Assembly (NCBI RefSeq): GCF_002873455.1
Contig: NZ_MCUN01000020.1
Span: forward strand, 1-64,000
Direction: 5' to 3'
Length of the DNA: 64,000 nucleotides
Source: Vibrio splendidus
Lineage (GTDB): Bacteria > Pseudomonadota > Gammaproteobacteria > Enterobacterales > Vibrionaceae
Part shown: positions 25,190 to 35,312 of the stretch, in pieces
Layout: the number at the start of each line of letters is the position of its first letter
Numbering within the stretch: the first letter of the stretch is position 1
Notes under the pieces: generated by a model
What the model saw: only the letters and a program-made list of their open reading frames with translations
What the model was told of the DNA's origin: nothing
Databases searched by the model: none
Translations under genes and position numbers: made by a program

Positions 25190-25400
25190 GAAATGACCGC
25201 TAATTTTACCTGTTGATAAGTCAGATCACCAGCAATTGATCACAGATCCAGTGAATAAGATCCAAGTTATTCACAATAAATAGTGCAAAATTGGCTGGAT
25301 CCACACATCTTGCCCCTACTTTACTCACACAACGATCCACTTATGCCCGGATCCTTGCTAGTTATCCCCAAATCGAGAATGCGATCTGGTTATGGTTAAT
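25190..25400. promoter_or_regulatory. dnaA regulatory region: GATC cluster and DnaA box
   Basis: Eight GATC sites fall within about 185 bp, where chance predicts fewer than one. A DnaA box TTATTCACA (25267-25275) matches TTATNCACA and lies inside a GAATAA/TTATTC inverted repeat. A near-box TTATCCCCA lies near 25363. The direct repeat ATCTGGTTAT occurs at 25384 and 25404. Dam/SeqA and DnaA autocontrol of dnaA are established in E. coli and inferred here. Confidence 0.65.
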
Positions 25401-25472
25401 AACATCTGGTTATTTATTCTATTGAGCATTTTCCCAGTAACATCCAACCCTATAAATATAAGGAGTTACCAA

Positions 25473-26222
25473 ATGAATAACTGGATTAAGGCTGCAATTG
25501 CGGCTATCGCACTCTCTGCAGCTACTGTTCAAGCCGCGACTGAAGTTAAAGTCGGCATGTCTGGTCGCTACTTCCCATTTACGTTCGTTAAACAAGACCA
25601 ACTACAAGGTTTTGAAGTGGATCTATGGGATGAGATCGGTAAACGTAACGATTACAAGGTTGAATACGTAACGGCAAACTTCTCTGGTCTGTTTGGTCTT
25701 CTTGAAACGGGTCGAATCGATACCATTTCAAACCAAATTACAATCACGGATGCACGTAAAGCGAAATACCTATTCGCAGACCCTTACGTAGTAGACGGCG
25801 CACAAATTACCGTTCGTAAAGGTAATGACAGCATTAAAGGTATCGCAGACCTAGATGGTAAGACGGTAGCAGTAAACCTTGGCTCAAACTTTGAGCAACT
25901 GCTGCGCAGCTACGACAAAGATGGCAAAATCAATGTCAAAACCTACGATACTGGTATTGAACATGATGTCGCTCTTGGTCGTGCCGACGCATTCGTAATG
26001 GATCGCCTATCAGCACTAGAGCTTATCAAGAAGACTGGTCTACCATTACAGCTAGCAGGCCAACCATTCGAGACAATCGAAAATGCTTGGCCTTTCGTAA
26101 ACAACGACAACGGTCAAAAACTGCAAGCAGAAGTAAACGAAGCATTAGCAGCAATGCGCGCAGACGGTACGCTAGAAAGTATCTCTCAGAAATGGTTTGG
26201 TGCGGACATTACTCAGAAGTAA
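25473..26222 (+). CDS. Amino-acid ABC transporter, periplasmic binding protein
   Basis: Solute-binding protein of the polar amino-acid uptake family (SBP family 3), 249 residues. The start is ATG 25473, with AGGAG 8 nt upstream. It opens with a Sec signal peptide, MNNWIKAAIAAIALSAATVQA, cleaved after residue 21. GRYFPFTF and GFEVDLWDEIGKR are the ligand-lobe motifs. The GRYFPFTF style resembles cystine binders of the TcyA/TcyJ group, so cystine is a plausible ligand. It is first in the operon with permease and ATPase genes, separated from them by a hairpin. Confidence 0.88.
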   Translation: MNNWIKAAIAAIALSAATVQAATEVKVGMSGRYFPFTFVKQDQLQGFEVDLWDEIGKRNDYKVEYVTANFSGLFGLLETGRIDTISNQITITDARKAKYLFADPYVVDGAQITVRKGNDSIKGIADLDGKTVAVNLGSNFEQLLRSYDKDGKINVKTYDTGIEHDVALGRADAFVMDRLSALELIKKTGLPLQLAGQPFETIENAWPFVNNDNGQKLQAEVNEALAAMRADGTLESISQKWFGADITQK

Positions 26223-26240
26223 CGACTCACTTTCCCATTT

Positions 26241-26275
26241 AAGGCCCACTGCTTTATACAGCGGTGGGCTTTTTG
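26241..26275 (+). terminator. Intercistronic terminator after the binding-protein gene
   Basis: GCCCACTGC (26244-26252) pairs with GCGGTGGGC (26261-26269), one wobble, followed by TTTTTGCTTTT. Partial readthrough would give more binding protein than membrane components. Confidence 0.8.
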
Positions 26276-26351
26276 CTTTTGTGCACTGATTAAAAAGCCT
26301 GATATAACAGTATTTCCAAACAATACTTCCAATAAAAATATGAGATAGATT

Positions 26352-27023
26352 ATGGGATTTGACTTTAATTACATGCTAGGTCTGTTGCCGATACTGCTAA
26401 AGTATTTAGGCACCACTATGGAGATGGCAATCTGGGGCTTATTTTTCGCCCTAATTCTATCTTTGATACTGGCGAACATTCGTGTATTCAAAATCCCAGT
26501 ACTCGACCAGCTTAGCCAGCTATATATTAGCTTCTTCCGAGGCACGCCACTGCTGGTGCAACTGTTCCTTCTTTATTACGGTCTACCCCAGGTATTTCCG
26601 TGGATGGTTGGACTCGATGCGTTTGGCGCGGCCGTTATCGGCTTAACCTTGCACTTTGCAGCCTACATGGCTGAAAGTATTCGTGCTGCCATAATCGGTA
26701 TCGATCGTAGCCAAATGGAAGCAAGCCTGTCAGTCGGTATGACAACCAGCCAAGCCATGCGTCGAGTGATCTTACCGCAAGCGACACGTGTGGCACTGCC
26801 TTCTTTAATGAACTATTTCATCGACATGATTAAGTCGACTTCACTTGCATTCACCCTAGGTGTAGCAGAAATCATGGCTAAAGCTCAGATGGAAGCTTCT
26901 TCAAGTTTCCGCTTCTTCGAGGCTTTCTTAGCAGTCGCGCTGATTTACTGGGGCGTGGTGGTTATCCTCACTCGTATTCAAATTTGGGCCGAAGTGAAAC
27001 TGAATAAGGCGTATGTACGATGA
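26352..27023 (+). CDS. Amino-acid ABC transporter permease
   Basis: Inner-membrane permease of the HisM/GlnP family, 223 residues, with about five hydrophobic segments. The cytoplasmic EAA loop that docks the ATPase is visible (QMEASLSVGMTTSQAMRRVILPQA, of which EASLSVGMT is the core). The FFRGTPLLVQLFLLYYGLP segment is characteristic of polar amino-acid permeases. Its stop overlaps the ATPase start by 4 bp (ATGA). A single permease gene suggests a homodimeric pore. Confidence 0.92.
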   Translation: MGFDFNYMLGLLPILLKYLGTTMEMAIWGLFFALILSLILANIRVFKIPVLDQLSQLYISFFRGTPLLVQLFLLYYGLPQVFPWMVGLDAFGAAVIGLTLHFAAYMAESIRAAIIGIDRSQMEASLSVGMTTSQAMRRVILPQATRVALPSLMNYFIDMIKSTSLAFTLGVAEIMAKAQMEASSSFRFFEAFLAVALIYWGVVVILTRIQIWAEVKLNKAYVR

Positions 27024-27757
27024 TCAAATTACAAAATATCCACAAGCAGTTTGGTGACACCGAAGTATTGAAAGGGATCGACCTCGAAATCAAGCAAGGT
27101 GAGATAATTGTCATCATAGGTTCAAGTGGTACGGGTAAGTCTACCCTGCTGCGTTGTGTGAATTTTCTAGAGCAAGCCGATCAAGGTACGATTTCGATTG
27201 ATGATATCAAGGTTGATACTCAGAAACACACTAAAGCAGAGGTGCTGGCACTGCGTCGTAAGACCGGCTTTGTATTCCAAAACTATGCACTGTTCGCTCA
27301 CCAAACTGCGAGACAGAATATTGCGGAAGGTTTGATTACCGTTCGTGGTTGGAAAAAACAGCAAGCCCATGAAAAAGCGCAACAAATACTCGATGATATT
27401 GGCCTGGGAGAGAAAGCAGATAGCTACCCAGCCGCACTCTCTGGTGGCCAGCAGCAACGTGTTGGTATTGGCCGTGCGATGGCTCTACAACCAGAGCTTT
27501 TATTGTTTGATGAGCCTACTTCAGCGCTCGATCCTGAATGGGTTGGCGAAGTGCTTAACTTAATGAAAAAACTGGCAAATCAGCATCAAACCATGCTGGT
27601 GGTTACCCATGAAATGCAGTTCGCTAGAGAGGTCGCAGACCGAGTGATCTTCATGGCTGATGGTCACATTGTCGAACAGGGATCTCCACAGGATATTTTT
27701 GGTAATCCACAGGATCCTAAATTAAAGAAATTCTTAAATAAGGTCGGGATCGAATAA
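27020..27757 (+). CDS. Amino-acid ABC transporter ATP-binding protein
   Basis: ATPase subunit, 245 residues, of the GlnQ/HisP/TcyN type. Walker A GSSGTGKST (about 35-43), Q-loop FQNYALF, signature LSGGQQQRVGIGRA, Walker B LLLFDEPTSALD and switch VTHE are all intact. It overlaps the permease gene by 4 bp. In this window the three-gene transporter lies between divergent dnaA and rpmH, which are direct neighbours in E. coli. Confidence 0.94.
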   Translation: MIKLQNIHKQFGDTEVLKGIDLEIKQGEIIVIIGSSGTGKSTLLRCVNFLEQADQGTISIDDIKVDTQKHTKAEVLALRRKTGFVFQNYALFAHQTARQNIAEGLITVRGWKKQQAHEKAQQILDDIGLGEKADSYPAALSGGQQQRVGIGRAMALQPELLLFDEPTSALDPEWVGEVLNLMKKLANQHQTMLVVTHEMQFAREVADRVIFMADGHIVEQGSPQDIFGNPQDPKLKKFLNKVGIE

Positions 27758-27763
27758 GGATCC

Positions 27764-27791
27764 TTGTGATTTTAGTTATTCTACGTATAAT
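27764..27791 (+). promoter_or_regulatory. rpmH upstream promoter
   Basis: TTGTGA (27764-27769) and consensus TATAAT (27786-27791) are spaced 16 bp apart, followed by a CCCCCG discriminator typical of growth-rate-controlled promoters. Confidence 0.7.
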
Positions 27792-27822
27792 CCCCCGACC
27801 GGAATTTTAGTTAACCCAATCA

Positions 27823-27851
27823 TTGACACTTTTTGTGACAGTGATTACAAT
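27823..27851 (+). promoter_or_regulatory. rpmH proximal promoter
   Basis: Consensus TTGACA (27823-27828) and TACAAT (27846-27851) are separated by the ideal 17 bp, about 110 bp before rpmH. Confidence 0.75.
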
Positions 27852-27963
27852 TCCGCCTCTTTGTTGAGAGGCGTCGGTTTTCCTTTCTTATATAAAGAAG
27901 AGAAAAAATGCCCACGCCGGGTTTAACAAAAACCTAAAACTACTGATCAGTAAGGTAATTACA

Positions 27964-28098
27964 ATGAAACGCACTTTTCAACCTACAGTTCTAAAGCGTA
28001 AGCGTACTCACGGTTTCCGTGCTCGCATGGCTACTAAGAACGGTCGCGCAACAATCAATGCACGTCGTGCAAAAGGCCGTAAGCGTCTTTCTAAGTAA
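27964..28098 (+). CDS. rpmH: 50S ribosomal protein L34
   Basis: 44-residue, very basic ribosomal protein of the large subunit. It begins [20 protein letters not shown] and ends KGRKRLSK, the L34 signature, at exactly the usual length. Two good sigma-70 promoters lie upstream. It starts the rpmH-rnpA-yidD-yidC cluster conserved across bacteria; rnpA follows within 16 bp. Confidence 0.98.
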   Translation: MKRTFQPTVLKRKRTHGFRARMATKNGRATINARRAKGRKRLSK

Positions 28099-28113
28099 TC
28101 TTTGATTATTTTG

Positions 28114-28467
28114 AATAAGCTAGCCTTCGGTCGGGAGTTACGCTTGTTAACTCCCGAACATTATCAGAATGTCTTCAAGCAAGCTCATCGAGCAGGCTCC
28201 CCTCATTTCACCATCATTGCCCGAAATAACTCTCTTTCAAATCCTCGCCTTGGATTAGCAGTTCCGAAAAAGCAGATTAAAACCGCCGTGGGTCGTAACC
28301 GATTCAAGCGTCTTACTCGTGAAAGCTTTCGTAACACTCAACACAAACTTCCTAACAAAGATTATGTTGTAATCGCTAAGAAGAGCGCGCAAGATTTAAG
28401 CAATGAAGAAATGTTCAAGCTACTCGACAAATTATGGCTTCGCCTGTCTCGCCCTTCGCGTGGATAG
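28114..28467 (+). CDS. rnpA: Ribonuclease P protein component
   Basis: Protein cofactor of RNase P, which with M1 RNA matures tRNA 5' ends. It has 117 residues, with the RNR motif [14 protein letters not shown] in the middle. No ATG is available; I start at TTG 28114, giving [13 protein letters not shown], which aligns with E. coli MVKLAFPRELRLL. A TTG at 28102 (four more residues, weak AAG site upstream) is the alternative. The 3' end overlaps yidD by 34 bp, a conserved arrangement. Confidence 0.93.
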   Translation, partial: NKLAFGRELRLLTPEHYQNVFKQAHRAGSPHFTIIARNNSLSNPRLGLAVPKKQIKTAVGRNRFKRLTRESFRNTQHKLPNKDYVVIAKKSAQDLSNEEMFKLLDKLWLRLSRPSRG

Positions 28468-28691
28468 CGCTAATACCCATCTATTTTTATAGATGGTTTA
28501 TTAGTCCACTCATCGGCCCACGCTGCCGATTTACTCCAACCTGCTCTTTATATGCGATAGAAGCGTTGAAAGCTCACGGTTTTGTAAAAGGGTGTTGGTT
28601 ATCAGGCAAACGTCTATTAAAATGCCATCCTTTGAACGAAGGGGGCTTTGACCCCGTTCCACCAGTCCAAAAACAAGACAGAGATAAATAA
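28434..28691 (+). CDS. yidD: Membrane protein insertion efficiency factor YidD
   Basis: 85-residue inner-face membrane-associated protein that aids YidC/Sec-dependent insertion. Family motifs [19 protein letters not shown] and the cysteine-bearing [16 protein letters not shown] are present. It overlaps rnpA by 34 bp and ends 2 bp before yidC, so all are translated from one message. Confidence 0.95.
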   Translation: MASPVSPFAWIALIPIYFYRWFISPLIGPRCRFTPTCSLYAIEALKAHGFVKGCWLSGKRLLKCHPLNEGGFDPVPPVQKQDRDK

Positions 28692-28693
28692 CG

Positions 28694-30313
28694 ATGGATT
28701 CTCAACGTAATATCCTGTTAATCGCATTGGCTTTGGTTTCTTTCCTACTGTTCCAACAATGGAACGTAGCTCAGAACCCAGCACCACAAGCGGTTGAGCA
28801 GGCACAATCTGGCAGCACCCTACCAGCGCCATCTTATGCAGATGAACTAGACCCAACTCCGGGCCAAGTTGCTTCAGCAAAAACTATCACAGTAACAACT
28901 GATGTTCTGACTCTGTCAATTGATACGGTTGGTGGTGATGTCGTTACAGCAAACCTAAACGATTACTCTGCTGAGTTCGATTCTGAAGATACTTTTGTTC
29001 TTCTTAAAAACGAACCTGGTCACCAATTTATCGCTCAAAGCGGTCTAGTGGGGCCTCAAGGTATCGATTTAAGCAGCACTAACCGCCCTAGCTACACGGT
29101 TTCAGCAGACAGCTTTACGCTGGCTGAAGGTCAAGATGAACTACGCATCCCAATGACTTACCAAGCGAACGGCCTTGATTACACAAAAACATTCGTACTT
29201 AAGCGCGGCAGCTACGCGGTTGATGTTGAATACGATGTAATCAACAACTCTGGCAATAACGCGACATTCGGTATGTACGCTCACCTACGTCAAAATGTTA
29301 TGGATGACGGTGGTAGCCTAACAATGCCAACTTACCGTGGCGGTGCTTACTCTACGGAAGATACGCGTTACAAAAAATACAGCTTCGACGACATGCAAGA
29401 TCGCAACCTATCTCTTAACCTAGCAAATGGTCAAGGTTGGGCAGCGATGATTCAGCACTACTTTGCAAGTGCTTGGATCCCACGCGACGAAGCAGGCAGC
29501 AACCTTTACACTCGTGTAATTGGCAACCTTGGTGACATCGGTGTTCGCATGCCGAACAAAACCATCGCTACTGGTGATGAAGCAAGCTTCAAAGCTACGC
29601 TTTGGGTTGGTCCTAAACTTCAAGACCAAATGGCTGCTGTCGCACCAAACCTAGACCTAGTAGTTGACTACGGTTGGTTATGGTTCATTGCTAAGCCACT
29701 TCATACTCTGCTTTCGTTCATTCAAGGCATCGTTGTGAACTGGGGTCTGGCAATCATCTGTCTAACGTTTATCGTTCGTGGTGCTATGTACCCACTAACG
29801 AAAGCTCAGTACACGTCTATGGCAAAAATGCGTATGCTTCAGCCTAAGCTGACTGCAATGCGTGAGCGTATTGGCGACGACCGTCAACGCATGAGCCAAG
29901 AAATGATGGAGCTGTACAAGAAAGAGAAAGTAAACCCACTAGGTGGTTGTTTACCTATCGTCTTGCAGATGCCTATCTTCATTTCGCTATACTGGGCACT
30001 AATGGAATCTGTTGAACTGCGTCATTCACCGTTCTTCGGTTGGATTACTGACCTTTCAGCACAAGACCCATACTACATCTTGCCACTTCTGATGGGGGCT
30101 TCAATGTTCCTAATCCAGAAGATGAGCCCAACAACTGTAACGGATCCAATGCAGCAGAAGATCATGACCTTTATGCCGGTTATGTTTACATTCTTCTTCC
30201 TGTTCTTCCCTTCAGGTTTGGTTCTTTACTGGCTAGTATCGAACATCGTAACTCTGATTCAGCAAACGCTTATCTACCGCGCGCTGGAAAAGAAAGGCTT
30301 ACATTCTAAGTAA
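28694..30313 (+). CDS. yidC: Membrane protein insertase YidC
   Basis: Inserts and folds inner-membrane proteins, alone or with SecYEG. It has 539 residues (E. coli 548). An N-terminal anchor helix (about 5-22) precedes a large periplasmic beta domain (about 60-330). The conserved five-helix insertase core follows, with [19 protein letters not shown], the cytoplasmic coiled segment KMRMLQPKL, and [12 protein letters not shown] synthase Fo subunits, encoded 8 kb away, are known YidC clients. Confidence 0.97.
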   Translation: MDSQRNILLIALALVSFLLFQQWNVAQNPAPQAVEQAQSGSTLPAPSYADELDPTPGQVASAKTITVTTDVLTLSIDTVGGDVVTANLNDYSAEFDSEDTFVLLKNEPGHQFIAQSGLVGPQGIDLSSTNRPSYTVSADSFTLAEGQDELRIPMTYQANGLDYTKTFVLKRGSYAVDVEYDVINNSGNNATFGMYAHLRQNVMDDGGSLTMPTYRGGAYSTEDTRYKKYSFDDMQDRNLSLNLANGQGWAAMIQHYFASAWIPRDEAGSNLYTRVIGNLGDIGVRMPNKTIATGDEASFKATLWVGPKLQDQMAAVAPNLDLVVDYGWLWFIAKPLHTLLSFIQGIVVNWGLAIICLTFIVRGAMYPLTKAQYTSMAKMRMLQPKLTAMRERIGDDRQRMSQEMMELYKKEKVNPLGGCLPIVLQMPIFISLYWALMESVELRHSPFFGWITDLSAQDPYYILPLLMGASMFLIQKMSPTTVTDPMQQKIMTFMPVMFTFFFLFFPSGLVLYWLVSNIVTLIQQTLIYRALEKKGLHSK

Positions 30314-30337
30314 GTTCGATAATAGAAAGAGATAAAG

Positions 30338-30366
30338 AAAGGCGACCAAAAGGTCGCCTTTTTGTT
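30338..30366 (+). terminator. yidC terminator
   Basis: Ten-bp stem AAAGGCGACC/GGTCGCCTTT with AAAA loop and T tract. The atpC terminator at 44141 has the same stem sequence. Confidence 0.9.
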
Positions 30367-30443
30367 TTTAGCTGATTACAATTCAGCTAATTGATTAATC
30401 GTGAATGCCCCTTTTTGGCTCTCACATGCTAGCAGGCACAACT

Positions 30444-31805
30444 ATGACTACAGATACGATTGTTGCTCAAGCGACCGCGCCTGGCCGTGGTGGCGTCGGT
30501 ATTATCCGCGTTTCCGGCCCATTGGCGACTCAGGTTGCCCTAGAAGTAACAGGAAAAACACTCAAGCCTCGCTACGCTGAGTACCTACCGTTTAAATCTG
30601 ACGATGGCACCGAACTCGACCAAGGTATCGCGCTTTACTTCCCTAACCCGCATTCGTTTACCGGCGAAGACGTATTAGAGTTGCAAGGTCACGGCGGCCC
30701 AGTGGTTATGGATATGCTAATCAAACGCATCCTAGCCATTTCAGGCGTGCGTGCAGCGCGTCCAGGTGAGTTTTCAGAGCGTGCCTTCTTGAACGATAAG
30801 ATGGATTTAACTCAAGCCGAAGCGATTGCAGATTTAATTGATGCCAGCTCAGAAGAAGCCGCAAAATCGGCGCTTCAATCACTACAAGGCGAATTCTCTA
30901 AGCGCATTAATACGCTCGTAGATTCTCTGATTTACTTAAGAATCTATGTTGAAGCAGCGATCGATTTCCCAGAAGAAGAAATTGATTTTCTTGCTGACGG
31001 TAAAGTCAGTAATGATTTACAGGCTATTATCGATAACCTCGAAGCTGTGCGCCAAGAAGCTAATCAAGGTGCCATCATGCGTGAAGGCATGAAAGTCGTG
31101 ATCGCAGGTCGCCCAAATGCGGGTAAGTCGAGCTTACTGAATGCATTGTCAGGCAAAGAGTCTGCGATTGTGACCGATATTGCTGGCACCACACGTGATG
31201 TGCTGCGTGAACACATCCACATTGACGGCATGCCACTGCACATTATCGATACAGCAGGCCTGCGTGATGCCTCTGATGAAGTAGAAAAAATAGGTATTGA
31301 ACGTGCTTGGGAAGAAATTGCTCAAGCAGACCGAGTTTTATTTATGGTTGATGGCACGACAACAGATGCAACAGACCCGAAAGAAATCTGGCCAGATTTC
31401 GTTGATCGTCTACCAGACAACATCGGAATGACGGTAATTCGCAATAAAGCGGATCAAACCAGTGAAGAGTTAGGCATTTGTCATGTCAACGATCCAACCC
31501 TGATTCGCTTATCAGCGAAAACAGGCCAAGGTGTCGACGCTCTGCGTAGCCATCTCAAGGATTGCATGGGCTTTGCTGGTGGTCATGAAGGTGGCTTTAT
31601 GGCACGCCGCCGCCACTTAGATGCACTAGAACGCGCATCGGAACACCTTGATATTGGGCAACAACAACTTGAAGGCTACATGGCCGGAGAGATATTAGCG
31701 GAAGAGCTTCGTATCACCCAACAGCACCTCAATGAGATCACAGGCGAGTTCAGCTCAGATGATCTTTTAGGTCGAATCTTCTCTTCATTCTGTATCGGTA
31801 AATAA
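30444..31805 (+). CDS. mnmE: tRNA modification GTPase MnmE
   Basis: With MnmG forms the complex that installs (carboxymethyl)aminomethyl groups at U34 of certain tRNAs. It has 453 residues (E. coli 454). The N-terminal tetrahydrofolate-binding domain begins [14 protein letters not shown]. The G domain has GRPNAGKSS (G1), DIAGTTRD (G2/G3 region), DTAGLRD and NKAD. The C-terminal FCIGK supplies the catalytic cysteine. I start at ATG 30444 to match the family N-terminus; a frame-consistent ATG at 30405 would add 13 extra residues overlapping upstream sequence. Confidence 0.95.
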   Translation: MTTDTIVAQATAPGRGGVGIIRVSGPLATQVALEVTGKTLKPRYAEYLPFKSDDGTELDQGIALYFPNPHSFTGEDVLELQGHGGPVVMDMLIKRILAISGVRAARPGEFSERAFLNDKMDLTQAEAIADLIDASSEEAAKSALQSLQGEFSKRINTLVDSLIYLRIYVEAAIDFPEEEIDFLADGKVSNDLQAIIDNLEAVRQEANQGAIMREGMKVVIAGRPNAGKSSLLNALSGKESAIVTDIAGTTRDVLREHIHIDGMPLHIIDTAGLRDASDEVEKIGIERAWEEIAQADRVLFMVDGTTTDATDPKEIWPDFVDRLPDNIGMTVIRNKADQTSEELGICHVNDPTLIRLSAKTGQGVDALRSHLKDCMGFAGGHEGGFMARRRHLDALERASEHLDIGQQQLEGYMAGEILAEELRITQQHLNEITGEFSSDDLLGRIFSSFCIGK

Positions 31806-31807
31806 TC

Positions 31808-31838
31808 ATAAAGGCTGGCTTTCGCTGGCCTTTTCTTT
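31808..31838 (+). terminator. Weak terminator between mnmE and mioC
   Basis: AAAGGC (31810-31815) pairs with GCCTTT (31828-31833) with inner wobble pairs, followed by TCTTTT. It is modest in strength, so readthrough into mioC is possible. Confidence 0.55.
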
Positions 31839-31853
31839 TGTAAGGACAGCTTA

Positions 31854-32288
31854 ATGATCCACATTATTACTGGCAGCACCTTAGGTGGCGCTGAATACGT
31901 TGGCGATCACCTCAACGATCTTCTAGAGGCTCAAGAGCACGAGATAGAACTTCATAATCAGCCTGAATACAATAATATTCCTCAGCAAGGTACTTGGTTA
32001 GTGGTGACATCAACACATGGTGCGGGTGATTTTCCTGATAATATCCAACCATTGATCAACGCGTTGACCCAAGAATCGCCAGATTTAAGTGCTATTCGTT
32101 TTGCTGTTATCGCACTTGGTGATTCAAGTTACGATACCTTCTGCTCTGCAGGAAAATCAATCCACAGCCAACTGAAAAAACTCGGTGCACAGCCTATTTC
32201 AGACTGCTTTACCATCGATGTATTGGAAACTCCGGTACCTGAGGATGCAGCTGAAGAGTGGTTTAACGATCACAGTGACCAGTTCTAG
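31854..32288 (+). CDS. mioC: Flavodoxin-like protein MioC
   Basis: Small FMN-binding flavodoxin-like protein, 144 residues (E. coli 147), reported to take part in electron transfer for biotin synthase. The N-terminal [16 protein letters not shown] is the FMN phosphate loop; [11 protein letters not shown] and GDSSYDTFC surround the isoalloxazine. It reads toward oriC, as in E. coli, but a strong terminator stands between its stop and the first DnaA box. Confidence 0.93.
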   Translation: MIHIITGSTLGGAEYVGDHLNDLLEAQEHEIELHNQPEYNNIPQQGTWLVVTSTHGAGDFPDNIQPLINALTQESPDLSAIRFAVIALGDSSYDTFCSAGKSIHSQLKKLGAQPISDCFTIDVLETPVPEDAAEEWFNDHSDQF

Positions 32289-32304
32289 TCCCTCAATTTC
32301 CCCC

Positions 32305-32329
32305 AAAAGCGGCTTATGCCGCTTTTTTT
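32305..32329 (+). terminator. mioC terminator guarding oriC
   Basis: Nine-bp stem AAAAGCGGC/GCCGCTTTT with TTAT loop and seven T. It should stop mioC transcription before it enters oriC. Confidence 0.88.
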
Positions 32330-32404
32330 GTCTTTGAATATCGTGATTGTGAATAACTTTTTTGAAAATAAATCGAAATACATGTCATTTTTTTCGATTT
32401 TCGT

Positions 32405-32643
32405 TGTGGATAAGATCATACATATACGGTGATTAACCTATAGTTATCCAAATAACAACTTTCTGGCTATTTTACCCTTGTGTATAAGTAGCCGTTTTGA
32501 TCCCAGCTAATCCTCATCATGATCAAAGTTAGATCACATCCTTTGATCCAAAAAAGATCCATGATCTTGTTGATCATTTTTGACTTATCCACAGATACCC
32601 TCGATCCTAATAATAGATCTAATAAAAGATCTCTTTAAAGATC
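32405..32643. other. Chromosomal replication origin oriC
   Basis: Four DnaA boxes occur in the E. coli order, reversed: R4 TGTGGATAA (32405-32413), R3 TTATCCAAA (32444-32452), R2 TGTGTATAA (32479-32487) and R1 TTATCCACA (32585-32593). Beyond R1 are three AT-rich 13-mers, each starting 12 bp after the last (32607, 32619, 32631), reading GATCTNTTNTTAG-like on the minus strand. Twelve GATC sites fall in this span. The unwinding side faces mnmG and the R4 side faces mioC. The remaining 32330-32404 and 32644-32770 are AT-rich without genes. Confidence 0.97.
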
Positions 32644-32770
32644 TTATCTATATTAATTAAAAACAGCTTTTTCGAAAAATTCCAAAAACGTTTTCTCAAG
32701 CTATGAAAACAGGTAGAATATCGCTCCTTTTTATCAATCTAGAAAACGTTTGAGTACCTGAGGTCGGTTC

Positions 32771-34666
32771 ATGCTTTATCACGAAAAATTTGACGTCATC
32801 GTTGTTGGTGGTGGCCATGCTGGAACGGAAGCCGCACTCGCATCTGCACGTACTGGTCAAAGTACGTTATTACTAACTCATAATATCGATACGTTAGGAC
32901 AAATGTCTTGCAACCCAGCCATTGGCGGGATCGGTAAGGGCCACTTAGTAAAAGAGGTCGATGCAATGGGTGGATTAATGGCGCAAGCTATTGATCATGC
33001 AGGTATTCAGTTCAGAACATTAAACGCATCAAAAGGTCCAGCGGTACGTGCAACTCGTGCACAAGCTGATCGCGCGCTTTACAAAGCCTTTGTTCGAAAC
33101 GTTCTTGAAAACACCCCAAATCTAACTCTGTTTCAACAGTCGGTTGATGACTTGATCGTTGAACAGGATCAAGTCGTGGGCGTGGTGACACAGATGGGCC
33201 TTAAGTTCCACGCAAACGCTGTGGTATTGACTGTAGGCACATTCCTAGGCGGAAAGATCCATATTGGTATGGAAAGTTCTTCAGGTGGTCGTGCTGGTGA
33301 TCCACCATCGATCGCACTTGCTGACCGTCTTCGTGATCTTCCATTCCGTGTTGATCGCCTGAAAACAGGTACACCTCCTCGTATCGATGCTCGTAGTGTT
33401 GATTTTTCTGAGCTTGAGGTTCAGCACGGTGATAATCCGACGCCAGTTTTCTCGTTCATGGGTAGCCGAGCTCAACAGCCTCGCCAAATTCCATGCTACA
33501 TCACACACACCAATGAAAATACGCATGACGTTATTCGAGCCAACCTCGATCGCAGCCCAATGTACGCGGGTGTGATTGAAGGTATTGGCCCTCGTTACTG
33601 TCCTTCAATTGAAGACAAAGTGATGCGTTTTGCAGACAAGAACAGTCACCAGATTTTCATTGAACCTGAAGGTCTAACGACCCATGAGCTATACCCGAAT
33701 GGTATCTCGACAAGTCTGCCATTTGATGTTCAGGTAAAAATCGTTCACTCAATGAAAGGTTTTGAAAACGCTCATATCGTCCGCCCTGGCTATGCGATCG
33801 AGTATGATTTCTTTGATCCTCGTGACCTTAAGCTGACTTACGAAACTAAGTTTATTAAGGGTCTATTCTTTGCAGGTCAAATCAACGGTACCACTGGCTA
33901 CGAAGAAGCGGCAGCACAAGGCTTGATGGCCGGTCTGAATGCAAGTTTGTTTACACAAGGCAAAGAAGGCTGGAGCCCGCGTCGTGACCAAGCTTACATG
34001 GGCGTTCTTATTGATGATCTATCGACGATGGGTACCAAAGAACCTTATCGTATGTTCACGTCTCGTGCGGAATACCGTTTGTTGCTTCGTGAAGACAACG
34101 CTGATATCCGTTTGACTGAGAAGTCGCGTGAACTTGGCTTGGTGGATGATGCTCGCTGGGCTCGATTCAACGAGAAAGTAGAAAACATGGAGAAAGAACG
34201 TCAACGTCTAAAAGAAACGTGGATTAATCCAAAATCTGAAGATGTTGATCAACTGAACCAAATTCTTAAAACACCTATGTCTCGTGAAGCGAGCGGTGAA
34301 GATCTTCTTCGTCGCCCTGAAATGACTTATTCACAGCTAACGGCATTGGATCGTTTTGGCCCAGCATTGGAAGATCAACAAGCATCTGAGCAAGTTGAGA
34401 TCCAAGTGAAATACGATGGTTATATCCAGCGCCAACAAGACGAAATCGAAAAATCACTGCGTCATGAAAATACCAAATTGCCTGCTGATATCGATTACAG
34501 CAAGGTGAAAGGACTTTCCAACGAAGTGGTTCTTAAACTAACGACTGCTAAGCCTGACTCAATTGGTATTGCTTCTCGAATTTCAGGTATTACGCCTGCA
34601 GCAATCTCAATTCTGTTGGTTTATTTGAAAAAACACGGCCTGTTGAAAAAAGGTGAGGAAGCATAA
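32771..34666 (+). CDS. mnmG: tRNA uridine-5-carboxymethylaminomethyl modification enzyme MnmG (GidA)
   Basis: FAD- and NADH-dependent partner of MnmE in wobble-uridine modification. It has 631 residues (E. coli 629). The FAD site [12 protein letters not shown] is near residues 11-22. Conserved [14 protein letters not shown] and the cysteine-bearing [11 protein letters not shown] are present, followed by the C-terminal helical MnmE-binding domain. Adjacent to the oriC unwinding region; its stop overlaps the rsmG start (TAATG). Confidence 0.97.
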   Translation: MLYHEKFDVIVVGGGHAGTEAALASARTGQSTLLLTHNIDTLGQMSCNPAIGGIGKGHLVKEVDAMGGLMAQAIDHAGIQFRTLNASKGPAVRATRAQADRALYKAFVRNVLENTPNLTLFQQSVDDLIVEQDQVVGVVTQMGLKFHANAVVLTVGTFLGGKIHIGMESSSGGRAGDPPSIALADRLRDLPFRVDRLKTGTPPRIDARSVDFSELEVQHGDNPTPVFSFMGSRAQQPRQIPCYITHTNENTHDVIRANLDRSPMYAGVIEGIGPRYCPSIEDKVMRFADKNSHQIFIEPEGLTTHELYPNGISTSLPFDVQVKIVHSMKGFENAHIVRPGYAIEYDFFDPRDLKLTYETKFIKGLFFAGQINGTTGYEEAAAQGLMAGLNASLFTQGKEGWSPRRDQAYMGVLIDDLSTMGTKEPYRMFTSRAEYRLLLREDNADIRLTEKSRELGLVDDARWARFNEKVENMEKERQRLKETWINPKSEDVDQLNQILKTPMSREASGEDLLRRPEMTYSQLTALDRFGPALEDQQASEQVEIQVKYDGYIQRQQDEIEKSLRHENTKLPADIDYSKVKGLSNEVVLKLTTAKPDSIGIASRISGITPAAISILLVYLKKHGLLKKGEEA

Positions 34667-35298
34667 TGAGCGTATTACGCGAAAAACTGGATCACCTGAT
34701 TGGCCAGACTGAACTTGAAGTATCTGAAAAACAACGTGACCAATTGGTTGGCTATGTCGAGTTACTGAATAAGTGGAACAAGGCTTACAACCTAACGTCT
34801 GTTCGTGACCCGCAAGAAATGATGGTGAAACATATCTTAGATAGCATCATTGTTAGCACTCACTTACAAGGTAAGCGTTTTATTGACGTTGGTACGGGCC
34901 CTGGTCTACCTGGGATTCCGCTCTCAATCATGAATCCTGACTGTGAGTTTTACTTGCTAGATAGCCTGGGTAAGCGTATTCGTTTTATCAAGCAAGTCGT
35001 TCATGAGCTGGGTATCGACAACGTGGTACCGGTTCAAAGTCGTGTTGAAGAATTTCAACCAGAAGAAAAGTTTGATGCAGTGCTCAGTCGCGCATTTGCG
35101 TCAATGACAGACATGGTAGAGTGGTGTCACCATTTACCTAAAGAGCAATCCGGTGTATTTTTGGCTCTTAAGGGACAACATCCTAGAGACGAAATCGACT
35201 TGTTACCTGAATGGTGTTCAGTGACAGACATTAAAGCTTTGCAAGTGCCAGAGCTTGATGGAGAGCGTCATCTAGTTACTTTATCGCGTCAGGGATAA
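34666..35298 (+). CDS. rsmG: 16S rRNA (guanine527-N7)-methyltransferase RsmG
   Basis: SAM-dependent methylation of G527 in 16S rRNA; loss gives low-level streptomycin resistance in other bacteria. It has 210 residues (E. coli 207). The SAM motif is [17 protein letters not shown] near residues 66-82, followed by [15 protein letters not shown] overlaps the mnmG stop by one base, indicating translational coupling. Confidence 0.96.
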   Translation: MSVLREKLDHLIGQTELEVSEKQRDQLVGYVELLNKWNKAYNLTSVRDPQEMMVKHILDSIIVSTHLQGKRFIDVGTGPGLPGIPLSIMNPDCEFYLLDSLGKRIRFIKQVVHELGIDNVVPVQSRVEEFQPEEKFDAVLSRAFASMTDMVEWCHHLPKEQSGVFLALKGQHPRDEIDLLPEWCSVTDIKALQVPELDGERHLVTLSRQG

Positions 35299-35312
35299 TC
35301 AGCGAGGCCATA

